24,120 bases of DNA from an uncultured Acetobacteraceae bacterium (GTDB lineage: Bacteria > Pseudomonadota > Alphaproteobacteria > Acetobacterales > Acetobacteraceae): assembly GCA_937874445.1 (NCBI GenBank), contig CALNAL010000446.1, forward strand, positions 1 to 24,120, read 5' to 3'. The first letter of the stretch is position 1. Each line of letters begins with the position of its first letter. A program made the translations under genes and the position numbers. Of the stretch, positions 1 to 6,501 are shown piece by piece. Under the pieces are notes generated by a model. It worked only from the letters and a program-made list of their open reading frames with translations. It made no database searches and had not been told where the DNA came from.

Positions 1-49
1 ATCTACACCTAAGCCTTCGTCGGCAGCGTCAGATGTGTATAAGAGACAG
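1..49 (+). other. Illumina Nextera i5 adapter left on the contig end (artefact)
   Basis: The first 49 bases read as the tail of the P5 oligo (1-8), an 8-base index CTAAGCCT (9-16, which I recall as Nextera S508), the read-1 primer segment (17-30) and the 19-base Tn5 mosaic end AGATGTGTATAAGAGACAG (31-49). This is library adapter, not genome. Genomic sequence begins at about position 50. Reading frames that extend into this stretch carry typical adapter-derived peptide ends and should be ignored. Confidence 0.97.
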
Positions 50-54
50 CGGCA

Positions 55-195
55 GCAAGGTAAGGTGTTCTCCTTTCGAGAAAGGAGAACCAGGAAAGCT
101 TTATTCGTGAAGGCTCCGCGCCTGTGTCAGACGCAGAGCCAAATGGGGAAAAGTCCTTTTTGCTTCTTTTTCCTTCAGGAAAAAGAAGACCTTCC
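55..195 (-). repeat. Dispersed palindromic repeat, copy 1
   Basis: Reverse-oriented copy of the repeat also found at 16811-16955, 20904-21036 and 23978-24120. It starts with GCAAGG (55-60). Stem A is GTTCTCCTTT/AAAGGAGAAC (67-76 with 81-90, loop CGAG). An AAAGCTTTATTCGT block follows. Stem B is GGCTCCGCG...CGCAGAGCC, with one mismatch. Stem C is CTTCTTTTTCC/GGAAAAAGAAG (163-173 with 178-188, loop TTCA). It ends near GACCTTCC. Stem C is one base pair longer than in copy 4, with the extra T and A matched on both arms. Confidence 0.9.
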
Positions 196-215
196 TTTTT
201 CTCCCCAGACGACAA

Positions 216-248
216 CCGCCGCTCCCGGACAAAAGCCGGGGGCGGCGG
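216..248. terminator. Strong GC-rich hairpin downstream of the DUF1127 gene
   Basis: A 13-bp stem pairs 216-228 with 236-248 around the 7-base loop ACAAAAG. There is one T-G pair, so the fold is slightly better in plus-strand RNA. No T-run follows on either strand, so it is not a textbook intrinsic terminator. It may end transcripts from either side or stabilise 3' ends. Confidence 0.35.
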
Positions 249-264
249 TGCCATTTCTGCCGTG

Positions 265-290
265 GACGGGAAAGCATGACCCTTCCCGTC
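265..290 (-). terminator. Hairpin just after the DUF1127 stop codon
   Basis: An 8-bp perfect stem GACGGGAA/TTCCCGTC (265-272 with 283-290) with a 10-base loop lies 30 nt past the DUF1127 stop on the minus strand. It forms a tandem pair with the hairpin at 216-248. There is no U-tract, so terminator function is inferred from position. Confidence 0.35.
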
Positions 291-319
291 AGGAGCGTTT
301 CCGCTCGAGCGATGCGCTC

Positions 320-529
320 TCAGCGCCAGAGGGGCTTGTCGGCCTCGAACTGCGCCTGGGCGCGAGAGATGCCGAGATCCTGCAGCATGCGATCGTCCAG
401 ATCGGAGAGCTGGCGGCGCGTGATGTAGTTGCGCCAGGCGCGGGCGAAGAAGCTGCGCGGATCGAACTTGTTGTGCGAGGCGGAGCCCCGCGGGAGGGTG
501 GTGGTGCGAGAGAGGGCGATCGTGGTCAT
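320..529 (-). CDS. DUF1127 family small protein
   Basis: A 69-residue basic protein whose second half carries the DUF1127 signature (RRQLSDLDDRMLQDLGISRAQ, roughly residues 38-58): an Arg-rich helix followed by L-x-D-L-D-x-x-x-L-x-D-L-G-I. DUF1127 proteins are typically short alphaproteobacterial proteins. Some are linked to RNA turnover and to phosphate or carbon homeostasis in Agrobacterium and Rhodobacter, but the role here is not known. The ATG at 529 has an AAGGAA ribosome-binding sequence about 8 nt upstream. The gene is divergent from a LysR regulator, a recurrent arrangement in this class, so regulation by that neighbour is plausible. Family assignment is confident; function is not. 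Confidence 0.9.
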   Translation of the reverse strand: MTTIALSRTTTLPRGSASHNKFDPRSFFARAWRNYITRRQLSDLDDRMLQDLGISRAQAQFEADKPLWR

Positions 530-666
530 CGCTCGGTTCCTTAAGAGATTTGGCCCGTGAGGCTTGTGCCTCGTTCTGGTGTCGAGCCCGTGTGACGCCT
601 CTCATATGACGGGTCCAGGCGGATAACGGAAATGAATTGTATGGATAGATCACATCAGATACGCTG
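530..666. promoter_or_regulatory. Shared regulatory region between DUF1127 gene and LysR gene
   Basis: A 137-bp divergent intergenic region. It holds an inverted repeat GAGGC-TTGT-GCCTC (559-572) and an 8-bp palindrome TCATATGA (602-609). Either could be the operator of the adjacent LysR protein, which by family precedent binds between itself and its divergent target. No clear -35/-10 pair was found. Confidence 0.45.
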
Positions 667-1569
667 ATGCCCATGGCACTCCCCTCCGGCATCGATCCCG
701 ACCTGCTGCGCACCTTCGCGTATATCGCGGAGGAAGGCAGCTTCACCCGCGCGGCCGAGCGCGTCGGACGGACGCAGTCGGCGGTTTCCATGCAGATGCA
801 GCGCCTCGAGGCCCTGCTCGGCGAGCGCGTACTGCTGCGCGGCAAGGGGGGCACGGTCTCGCTCACGCCGCACGGGCGCTACCTGCTGGAGCGGACCCGC
901 GAGCTGCTGGCGCTCAACGACGAGATCTGGGCGACCTTCCGCGCCCCCACGGTGCAGGGCACGGTGCGCCTGGGCACCCCCGACGACTACGCCCTGCGCT
1001 ATGTGCCGCAGGTGTTGCGGCGCTTCGCCGATACCCACCCGGGCGTGGAGGTCGAGGTGCTGTGCGCCCCCTCCAGCGAGCTGGCGGAACGGCTCAAGGA
1101 GGGCGAACTCGACCTCACCCTCTGCACCGAGGGCAACGAGCCCAAGGGCTGGGCCTCCACCGAGCTGTGGCGCGGGCCGCTGCGCTGGATCACCTCCGAG
1201 CGCGGCACGCCGCACCGGCTCGACCCGCTGCCGGTGGCGCTGGCCGAACGCGACTGCGCGTGGCGGCGCATCACCATCCGCGCGCTGGAACGGGCGGGAC
1301 GGCGCTACCGCGTCGCCTATACCTCGGCCTCGCTGATCGGCACCCATGCACCGGTGCTGGCCGGGCTCGCGGTGACGGTCTCGGCGATCGACTGGATGCC
1401 GCCCGGGGTGCGCGCCCTGCCGCCGGGCGAGGGGCTGCCCGCCCTGCCCGACACCTCCATCCTGCTGCTCAAGGGGCAGGAGGCACGCCAGCCGGTGACC
1501 GACGTGCTGGAGGCGCATATCGTCGAAACCTTCAGCGCCGAACGGCTCCGGCCGATGGCGGCCGAGTAG
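667..1569 (+). CDS. LysR family transcriptional regulator, divergent from DUF1127 gene
   Basis: A 300-residue protein of normal LysR length. The N-terminal winged helix-turn-helix covers about residues 10-70 (DLLRTFAYIAEEGSFTRAAE then RVGRTQSAVSMQMQRLEALL). It is followed by a linker helix and a periplasmic-binding-like effector domain from about residue 93 (GTVRLGTPDDYALRYVPQVL). The effector ligand cannot be told from sequence. Start codons at 667 and 673 are both possible; neither has a good ribosome-binding site. The likely target is the divergent DUF1127 gene, possibly with autoregulation. Family certain, specific role unknown. Confidence 0.93.
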   Translation: MPMALPSGIDPDLLRTFAYIAEEGSFTRAAERVGRTQSAVSMQMQRLEALLGERVLLRGKGGTVSLTPHGRYLLERTRELLALNDEIWATFRAPTVQGTVRLGTPDDYALRYVPQVLRRFADTHPGVEVEVLCAPSSELAERLKEGELDLTLCTEGNEPKGWASTELWRGPLRWITSERGTPHRLDPLPVALAERDCAWRRITIRALERAGRRYRVAYTSASLIGTHAPVLAGLAVTVSAIDWMPPGVRALPPGEGLPALPDTSILLLKGQEARQPVTDVLEAHIVETFSAERLRPMAAE

Positions 1570-1597
1570 CGGCGACGGTGCGTCCGCTCCTCCGGTT

Positions 1598-1629
1598 CTA
1601 AAGAGTGATTAACCCTTCGCTCCCATAAT
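1598..1629 (+). promoter_or_regulatory. Candidate CtrA-activated promoter for the DUF2336 gene
   Basis: CTAA (1598-1601), a 7-base spacer, then TTAAC (1609-1613) matches the CtrA consensus TTAA-N7-TTAAC at 8 of 9 positions. A -10-like CATAAT lies at 1624-1629. With a 17-base spacer, the -35 position would be 1601-1606, inside the CtrA box. This is the usual geometry of a CtrA-activated promoter. Transcription would begin near 1636, ahead of the GGAGG at 1651. The ctrA gene itself lies 2 kb away. The match is seen; the regulation is inferred. Confidence 0.6.
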
Positions 1630-1662
1630 CCTGCAGCTGCGCATTTGCAGGGAGGTGGAGTG

Positions 1663-2781
1663 GTGTCCGCTTTGAGCCAGGCTGATGTCAGGAGGTTGCT
1701 TGCCGAGCCGACACCCGAGGTGCGTGCCGAACTCGCCGGAAAGCTGGGCCGGGAGAGTATGCTGCTGGACCTCACGTCCGCCGAGGTGGGTATCGCCCAG
1801 GACATCATCCGCGTGCTGGCACGCGACATCGAAGAATCGGTGCGTGCCTCCCTGGCCCAGAGCCTGCGCAACTCCCACCTGCTGCCCCACGACGTGGCCC
1901 TGCGCCTGGCCAGTGACATCGACAAGGTGGCCCTGCCGATCCTTTCCGAATCCCAGGTGCTGACCCCCGAGGACCTGATCGACATCGTCCAGGGCTCGCC
2001 TCTCGCCAAACAGCGTGCCGTCGCCCGGCGCAGCGATCTCCCCGAGGCGGTCTCCGACGTCATCATGGATCTGGGCGGAGAAGGGGCGGTGTCCGACCTG
2101 CTCGACAACGCCACGGCCCACATCGGCGCGCACGGCTACGACCGCGCGCTCGACCGCTTCCCTCTCAGCGAGCCCATCAAGGAAAAAATGGTGTCGCGCG
2201 AGAGCCTGCCGCTCGCCGTCTCCGAACGCCTGGTCAGTCTGGTCTCCGAGCGGCTGGGGCAACGCCTCGCCGCGCGCCACGAACTTTCCCCGGGCATCGC
2301 CGCCAACATCATCATGCGCTCGCGCGAGGCGAGCATGCTGAAGTTCACCTACGGGCGCGGCGAGATCGAATTGCGCGACCTCGCCGTCGACATGAAGATG
2401 CACGGCCGGCTGACCCCTTTCCTGATCCTGCGTGCGCTGTGCTACGGCGACCTCGCCTTCTTCGAGATCGCCATGGCCGTGCGCGCCGGCGTGCCTATTT
2501 CCAATGCCCGCACGCTGATCACCGACAGCGGGCCCAAGGGGCTGCGCGCCCTGTTTGACCGGTGCGGTTTTCCCGAACGGATCTACCCGGCCATGCGCAC
2601 GGCCTTGGACGTGGTGCGCGGCGTGCCTTTCGACGGCAACCAGGAGGAACTCGATACCTACCGCGCCCGCATCCTCACCCGCATCCTGACCCAGTTCGAG
2701 GCCTTCGATCCCGAGGACCTGGCCTATCTGATGGGAAAACTCGGCGACTATCTCGATACGGCTGCCGAACGGGCCGCCTGA
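1663..2781 (+). CDS. DUF2336 domain-containing protein
   Basis: An alpha-helical, soluble protein of 372 residues with no signal peptide or membrane segment. Short HEAT-like helical units occur at the N-terminus (AEPTPEVRAELAGKLG, ARDIEESVRASLAQSLRNS), a pattern typical of alphaproteobacterial DUF2336 proteins, which have no assigned biochemical function that I know of. I chose GTG at 1663 because GGAGG (1651-1655) lies 7 nt upstream; GTG at 1660 and TTG at 1645 are worse placed. A CtrA-type box sits in its promoter (1598-1629) and ctrA and flagellar genes are close by, suggesting a cell-cycle or motility role. That is inference. Confidence 0.85.
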   Translation: MSALSQADVRRLLAEPTPEVRAELAGKLGRESMLLDLTSAEVGIAQDIIRVLARDIEESVRASLAQSLRNSHLLPHDVALRLASDIDKVALPILSESQVLTPEDLIDIVQGSPLAKQRAVARRSDLPEAVSDVIMDLGGEGAVSDLLDNATAHIGAHGYDRALDRFPLSEPIKEKMVSRESLPLAVSERLVSLVSERLGQRLAARHELSPGIAANIIMRSREASMLKFTYGRGEIELRDLAVDMKMHGRLTPFLILRALCYGDLAFFEIAMAVRAGVPISNARTLITDSGPKGLRALFDRCGFPERIYPAMRTALDVVRGVPFDGNQEELDTYRARILTRILTQFEAFDPEDLAYLMGKLGDYLDTAAERAA

Positions 2782-2839
2782 CGAGAGCTTTTCCCGTTCG
2801 CGCTGGCTCCCGGAAAGTACTCTAGCTCTTTGTTTCTCC

Positions 2840-2886
2840 GAGCAGATTCGCGCGACGTGACGATCCTGCCAGATCGCGATCTGCTC
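2840..2886. terminator. Inverted repeat between convergent genes
   Basis: GAGCAGAT-T-CGCG (2840-2852) pairs with CGCGATCTGCTC (2875-2886) with one bulged T. The 3' arm overlaps a perfect 12-bp palindrome AGATCGCGATCT (2871-2882). It lies between the ends of the convergent DUF2336 and metallopeptidase genes and reaches the latter's stop codon. A bidirectional terminator role is plausible, but there are no flanking T-runs. Confidence 0.4.
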
Positions 2887-3290
2887 TAGGCGACTCCGGC
2901 TTCCAGCGCCTCGATGTCGGCATCGCTGAAGCCGAAATGATGGCCGATCTCGTGAATCAGCACGCTCGCCACCAGCCGCGAAAGATCTTCTCCCGTATCA
3001 ATCCATTCCGCAAGAATCGGCTGGCGATATAGAAAAATCAGGTCCGGCAGACGCGCCGTATCCTCCACGCTGCGCTGCGTCAGCGGCGTGCCCTGGTAAA
3101 GGCCGGTGAGATCCCACGGCGATTCAAGCCCCATCTCCGCGACCGTCTCGTCGTCAGGGAATTCGTCCACTTGAATGCCCACCCCTGCCACATGGCGGGC
3201 CAGCCTCCGGGGAATCGCCCCCAGCGCGGCTTCGGCCAGCGCGGCGATCTCCTCCAGCGTCGGTGGGGTGGTGAAGCGTGATGCGACCAT
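2886..3290 (-). CDS. Zincin-like metallopeptidase family protein
   Basis: A 134-residue cytosolic protein with the zinc-protease motif HEIGHHFGFSD near the C-terminus (about residues 115-125; HExxH plus a downstream acidic residue). This matches the short bacterial 'metallopeptidase family' (zincin-like, minigluzincin-type fold), usually about 120-140 residues. The substrate is unknown. ATG at 3290 gives MVASRFTTPPTLEEIAALAE, a normal N-terminus. A TTG nine codons upstream (3317) is possible but has no ribosome-binding site. It is convergent with the DUF2336 gene. Family assignment confident, biological role unknown. Confidence 0.88.
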   Translation of the reverse strand: MVASRFTTPPTLEEIAALAEAALGAIPRRLARHVAGVGIQVDEFPDDETVAEMGLESPWDLTGLYQGTPLTQRSVEDTARLPDLIFLYRQPILAEWIDTGEDLSRLVASVLIHEIGHHFGFSDADIEALEAGVA

Positions 3291-3330
3291 ACCCCACTGC
3301 CGCACGAGCAGCCTCAATGGTCAAGGGGGG

Positions 3331-3348
3331 CGTGAGGCGTGCCTCACG
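3331..3348. repeat. 18-bp palindrome upstream of the metallopeptidase gene
   Basis: CGTGAGGC (3331-3338) and GCCTCACG (3341-3348) are perfectly complementary around GT. The shorter element at 557-572 shares GTGAGGC followed by GCCTC. It could be an operator or a hairpin in the leader; the sequence alone does not decide. Confidence 0.55.
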
Positions 3349-3572
3349 TACCGGACTTCCTCCCCCGGTCTTCACGACAGAGCCGCGTGACTCTCTCGGG
3401 GAGGGCCGCCGGCACAAGCAGACGCCTCGTGTGCGGAATATTTCTCGGTCACGCCGCCGCACGATACGGGATGCCGTGCAATCCACAGAAAGGGGGACCG
3501 GGCACTGCCACCCGCTCCCCCTCCTTGCGTAGGTCAGTCAACTTCCCGCGGCATCGCCGTCTCGGAATCTCT

Positions 3573-3596
3573 CCGTCATGAAACCCGGAATGACGG
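3573..3596 (-). terminator. Hairpin after ctrA
   Basis: CCGTCAT (3573-3579) and ATGACGG (3590-3596) form a 7-bp stem with a 10-base loop, starting 8 nt past the ctrA stop on the minus strand. No U-tract follows, so the terminator call rests on position. Confidence 0.4.
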
Positions 3597-3604
3597 CCTC
3601 AGGC

Positions 3605-4378
3605 TCAAGCGATGTTGAATTCGCGCTCAAGGTTGAACGGGCCCTTGGCGACGGCATTCACGGCAGGCTGTGCCGGGGAAACCGACTGAGGAATTGCGAC
3701 AGGCATTCCCGGGTCGCGGATCATGTATCCACGTCCCCAAACCGTCCCGATCAGATTCTCGGCGCCGACCTGTGCCAGTTTCTTCCGCAGCTTGCAGATG
3801 AACACATCGATGATCTTGACTTCCGGCTCATCCATCCCGCCGTAGAGATGATTGAGGAAAGCCTCTTTCGTCAGCACCATGCCTTTTCTCAGAACGAGAA
3901 GTTCGAGAATGGCATATTCCTTTCCAGTCAGGTGGACTGGATTGTCTCCGATGAAGACTTCCCTGCTATCGAGATTCAACCGGAGATCGCCCACGTGGAG
4001 GCTCGGCTGACTGAATCCTTTGCTCCGCCGGATGACGGCCTGCATCCTGGCGACCAGCTCAGCCTTGTCGAAAGGCTTGGCCAGGAAATCATCGGCCCCC
4101 AGGGCGAGGCCCTTTACTTTTGCCTGCGGGCGAGTCAGTCCGGAAAGGATTAACACCGGGACATCGATGCGGGCCGCACGCATACGGCGAACGACATCGT
4201 ATCCCTCGATATCCGGAAGCATCAGATCAAGTACAACGATATCGTAATCATAATGGCGTACCAGCTCCAGGGCTTCCTCCCCGGTGTCGGCATGATCCAC
4301 GACCGCCCCTCCGGTGCGAAGCATAAGGGCGACGCCACGGGCTACGATGAGATCGTCTTCGACCAAAAGGACGCGCAT
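3605..4378 (-). CDS. ctrA: Cell-cycle response regulator CtrA
   Basis: OmpR-type response regulator, 257 residues. The receiver domain (1-115) has the acidic pair D8/D9, phosphoacceptor D51 (VVLDLMLPD) and K101. The DNA-binding domain has the CtrA-diagnostic stretches HLTGKEYAILELL, TKEAFLNHLYGGMDEPE and KIIDVFICKLRKKL. CtrA~P controls cell division, flagellar and other genes, and binds TTAA-N7-TTAA in alphaproteobacteria. ATG at 4378 begins MRVLLVEDD as in known CtrA and has GGGAG 6 nt upstream, overlapping a GANTC site (4383-4387). Compared with Caulobacter CtrA (231 aa) it has about 25 extra C-terminal residues ending in FNIA rather than the AA degron. It is divergent from fliI. Confidence 0.95.
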   Translation of the reverse strand: MRVLLVEDDLIVARGVALMLRTGGAVVDHADTGEEALELVRHYDYDIVVLDLMLPDIEGYDVVRRMRAARIDVPVLILSGLTRPQAKVKGLALGADDFLAKPFDKAELVARMQAVIRRSKGFSQPSLHVGDLRLNLDSREVFIGDNPVHLTGKEYAILELLVLRKGMVLTKEAFLNHLYGGMDEPEVKIIDVFICKLRKKLAQVGAENLIGTVWGRGYMIRDPGMPVAIPQSVSPAQPAVNAVAKGPFNLEREFNIA

Positions 4379-4546
4379 TGATGACTCCCTCATTCCATCT
4401 GTGGTTGTAACCATACGCGCAATAGGGGCATTTAGCCACCATTTTTTCATCTTATGCGTGCATATTTCCGCAGCGCACGTAGAACAAACCGGGGGCATAT
4501 CGCTAAAAATGATATTACAATCTTTTTTGTCAAACCAGAAAATATA
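4379..4546. promoter_or_regulatory. Divergent ctrA / fliI promoter region
   Basis: A 168-bp, unusually AT-rich region for this contig. A GANTC site (4383-4387), the CcrM methylation sequence, lies just ahead of the ctrA start, though single GANTC sites are expected by chance about every 256 bp. A weak CtrA-like element, CTAA-N7-ATTAC (4503-4518, 6 of 9 matches), lies upstream of fliI. I found no convincing sigma-54 or sigma-70 core promoter for either gene. Confidence 0.4.
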
Positions 4547-5944
4547 ATGAGACGCATCCCCTTCACCCAGGGCGCCGCCGCCGCCTTGTCGGGAATAAGC
4601 GGGACCCCTTCCCTGCAGTTGAAAGGGCAGGTCGCCGGAATTTCGGGCCTCGCCGTCGAGGTGTGCGGCCTTTCCCACTATCTGACGGTCGGCGATCGCG
4701 TCGGCCTGTGCGGCCGTGCCGGGCGCGAAATTGCCGCTGAAATCGTTGGATTCCGGGGGGGCGTCGCCCGGGCCATGACCTACGGTGCCTCCGAGGGGCT
4801 GGGCCCAGGCAGCGCGGTTTACTTCAAGCCGCCGGCCCCGGGAGCGCCGAGGAGCGCGGGCCTCTTCGTTTCGGACGCCTGGATCGGGCGTGTCATCGAT
4901 CCTCTCGGGAGGCCCCTCGACCGCCGCGGACCTTTACCCCACGGACCGCGGCTGATGCCGGTGCGGGCCTCCCCCCCGGAGGCGACGCTGAGGGCACGCC
5001 TCGGCGAGAGGCTCGATCTGGGCGTGCGTGTCCTGAACGCCTTCACGACGTGCCGCCGCGGGCAGCGTCTTGGTCTCTTTGCGGCCTCTGGGGTCGGCAA
5101 ATCGACCCTTCTGGCCATGCTGGCACGTCATACGGCTTGCGATGTCGCCGTCCTGGCCCTGGTCGGCGAGCGCGGCCGCGAAGTGCGCGAATTCCTGGAA
5201 GATGATCTCGGCGCGGCAGGTCTGCAGCATGCCGTCGTTGTCGTGGCCACCTCGGACCGCCCTCCGTTGCTGCGCCGGGAAGCCGCGTATGCGGCCATGA
5301 CCGTCGCGGAATATTTCCGGGACCAAGGCAAGAACGTTCTGCTGCTCATGGATAGCGTGACACGGTTCTGCCTCGCCCTGCGCGAAATCGGCCTGGCCGC
5401 CGGGGAGCCTCCGGCGACACGGGGGTTCCCGCCCAGCGTGTTCGCCGAATTGCCCCGCCTGCTGGAACGGGCCGGACCGGGACAGGAGGTGGCGGGACGT
5501 CCGACCGGCCATATCACGGCTTTGTTTACGGTTCTGGTCGAAGGAGACGATCACGACGAGCCCGTTGCCGATGCGGTGCGAGGCATCCTCGATGGCCACG
5601 TGATCCTCGATCGCCACATCGGCGAGGGAGGGCGCTATCCGGCCGTCGATGTATTGCGCTCCCTGTCGCGCACGGTGCCCGGCTGCAACAATGACGCCGA
5701 GAATGCCGTCGCCCGGCGCGCCCGCAAAATCCTTGCGCTGCATGCGGATATGGCGGATCTGGTGCGGCTGGGCGCGTACAAGGCCGGTTCGGACCCCGCC
5801 GTGGACGAGGCGCTGGAGGTCATGCCGCGGCTGGAGGATGTCCTTCGCCAGGGACGCGACGAAAAAACCTCGCTGGCCGACAGTTTTGCCATGGTCAAGG
5901 CCGCTCTGGACGGCACGGCTCCTCCCCCGAAAGCTCCATCATGA
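4547..5944 (+). CDS. fliI: Flagellar type III export ATPase FliI
   Basis: 465 residues, close to the family length. It has an N-terminal beta-barrel domain, then a RecA-like ATPase core: Walker A FAASGVGKST (178-187, Lys185), the catalytic-glutamate loop VGERGREVREF (206-216), and Walker B NVLLLMD (263-269). A helical C-terminal domain follows. FliI hexamers power and chaperone delivery of flagellar substrates to the export gate in the cytoplasm. I chose ATG at 4547, which matches the usual FliI N-terminus; an upstream ATG at 4454 would add 31 unrelated residues. There is no clear ribosome-binding site. It overlaps fliJ by four bases (ATGA), so translation is probably coupled. Close relatives (T3SS SctN) are less likely given fliJ and ctrA alongside. 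Confidence 0.93.
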   Translation: MRRIPFTQGAAAALSGISGTPSLQLKGQVAGISGLAVEVCGLSHYLTVGDRVGLCGRAGREIAAEIVGFRGGVARAMTYGASEGLGPGSAVYFKPPAPGAPRSAGLFVSDAWIGRVIDPLGRPLDRRGPLPHGPRLMPVRASPPEATLRARLGERLDLGVRVLNAFTTCRRGQRLGLFAASGVGKSTLLAMLARHTACDVAVLALVGERGREVREFLEDDLGAAGLQHAVVVVATSDRPPLLRREAAYAAMTVAEYFRDQGKNVLLLMDSVTRFCLALREIGLAAGEPPATRGFPPSVFAELPRLLERAGPGQEVAGRPTGHITALFTVLVEGDDHDEPVADAVRGILDGHVILDRHIGEGGRYPAVDVLRSLSRTVPGCNNDAENAVARRARKILALHADMADLVRLGAYKAGSDPAVDEALEVMPRLEDVLRQGRDEKTSLADSFAMVKAALDGTAPPPKAPS

Positions 5945-6360
5945 GTCGCAACAGCCTGGAAACACTCAAGCGCTTCCGTCGGACCCAGTGCGAAGACGCG
6001 CGCAAGGCACTGGAGGTTTGCCAGGACGCCGAGGAAGCCGCCGGCATTGCCCTCCATAGTGCCGAGGTCGCAATCGTGCGCGAACAGGCCGCGGCCATGG
6101 CGCCTGATGCGCCCGACGGCACCGTGGAAAGCTTCGTGGCCTGGCTGCCCCACGGTCGCCAGGCAATCAGCCACGCAAGAGAAGCCCAGGAGAGGGCCGT
6201 GGCCGCCACCGTGCAGGCCCGCGCCGTCCTGGCCAGTGCCCGGGCCAGCGCCGAGGCGGTCGAAAAGCTGATCGAGGAGCGCGCCGCCGAGCAGAAGCGC
6301 CTCGGCCTCAAGGCGGAACAGGCCGAGCTGGACGAACTCGCACGACGCCCTCCCCAGTAG
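5941..6360 (+). CDS. fliJ: FliJ-like flagellar export chaperone
   Basis: A 139-residue, Ala/Glu/Arg-rich protein predicted to be a continuous coiled coil (long heptad-like stretches such as ALEVCQDAEEAAGIALHSAE and KLIEERAAEQKRLGLKAEQAELDELARR). FliJ forms an antiparallel coiled coil that binds the FliI hexamer and FlhA. Sequence conservation in FliJ is always low; the assignment rests on length, coiled-coil character and the 4-base overlap with fliI. Confidence 0.75.
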   Translation: MSRNSLETLKRFRRTQCEDARKALEVCQDAEEAAGIALHSAEVAIVREQAAAMAPDAPDGTVESFVAWLPHGRQAISHAREAQERAVAATVQARAVLASARASAEAVEKLIEERAAEQKRLGLKAEQAELDELARRPPQ

Positions 6361-6395
6361 CAGCGCTCCCCCGTTTGGCTCAGGAGAGCGTTCTT

Positions 6396-6423
6396 CTTTA
6401 TTCGTTCGGGCTCCGCGCCCGAA
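6396..6423 (-). repeat. Remnant of the dispersed repeat
   Basis: CTTTATTCGTTCGGGCTCCG and the following CGCC match the segment between stems A and B of the full repeats, with a few differences. It forms a hairpin TTCGGGC-TCCGC-GCCCGAA (6405-6423) in the gap between the convergent fliJ and glycosyltransferase genes. It may act as a bidirectional terminator. The flanking parts of the repeat are absent. Confidence 0.6.
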
Positions 6424-6501
6424 ACGCGCTCGGGCCGGACGATGAAATGCCTGTTCGTCAATGAGTTGCCTGCCGTCGCAGGTAATTTTGATTCAATGGC
6501 C

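Larger units (their letters stand above)
3291..3604. other. Gene-free stretch between metallopeptidase and ctrA
   Basis: I see no convincing gene in these 314 bases; the open frames here have no family resemblance. There is a near-perfect palindrome CGTGAGGC-GT-GCCTCACG (3331-3348), 40 bp upstream of the metallopeptidase start. A hairpin lies directly after ctrA (3573-3596). A TTGACC hexamer on the minus strand (3316-3321) could be a -35 for the metallopeptidase, but no good -10 follows. Confidence 0.6.

Noticed and set aside
9..866. Long minus-strand open frame over the contig start.
   Set aside because: Its end is translated adapter sequence, and the rest is antisense to the DUF1127 region and LysR gene.
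4503..4518. A full CtrA site upstream of fliI.
   Set aside because: CTAA-N7-ATTAC matches only 6 of 9 consensus positions in an AT-rich stretch, so it is too weak to call as a binding site.
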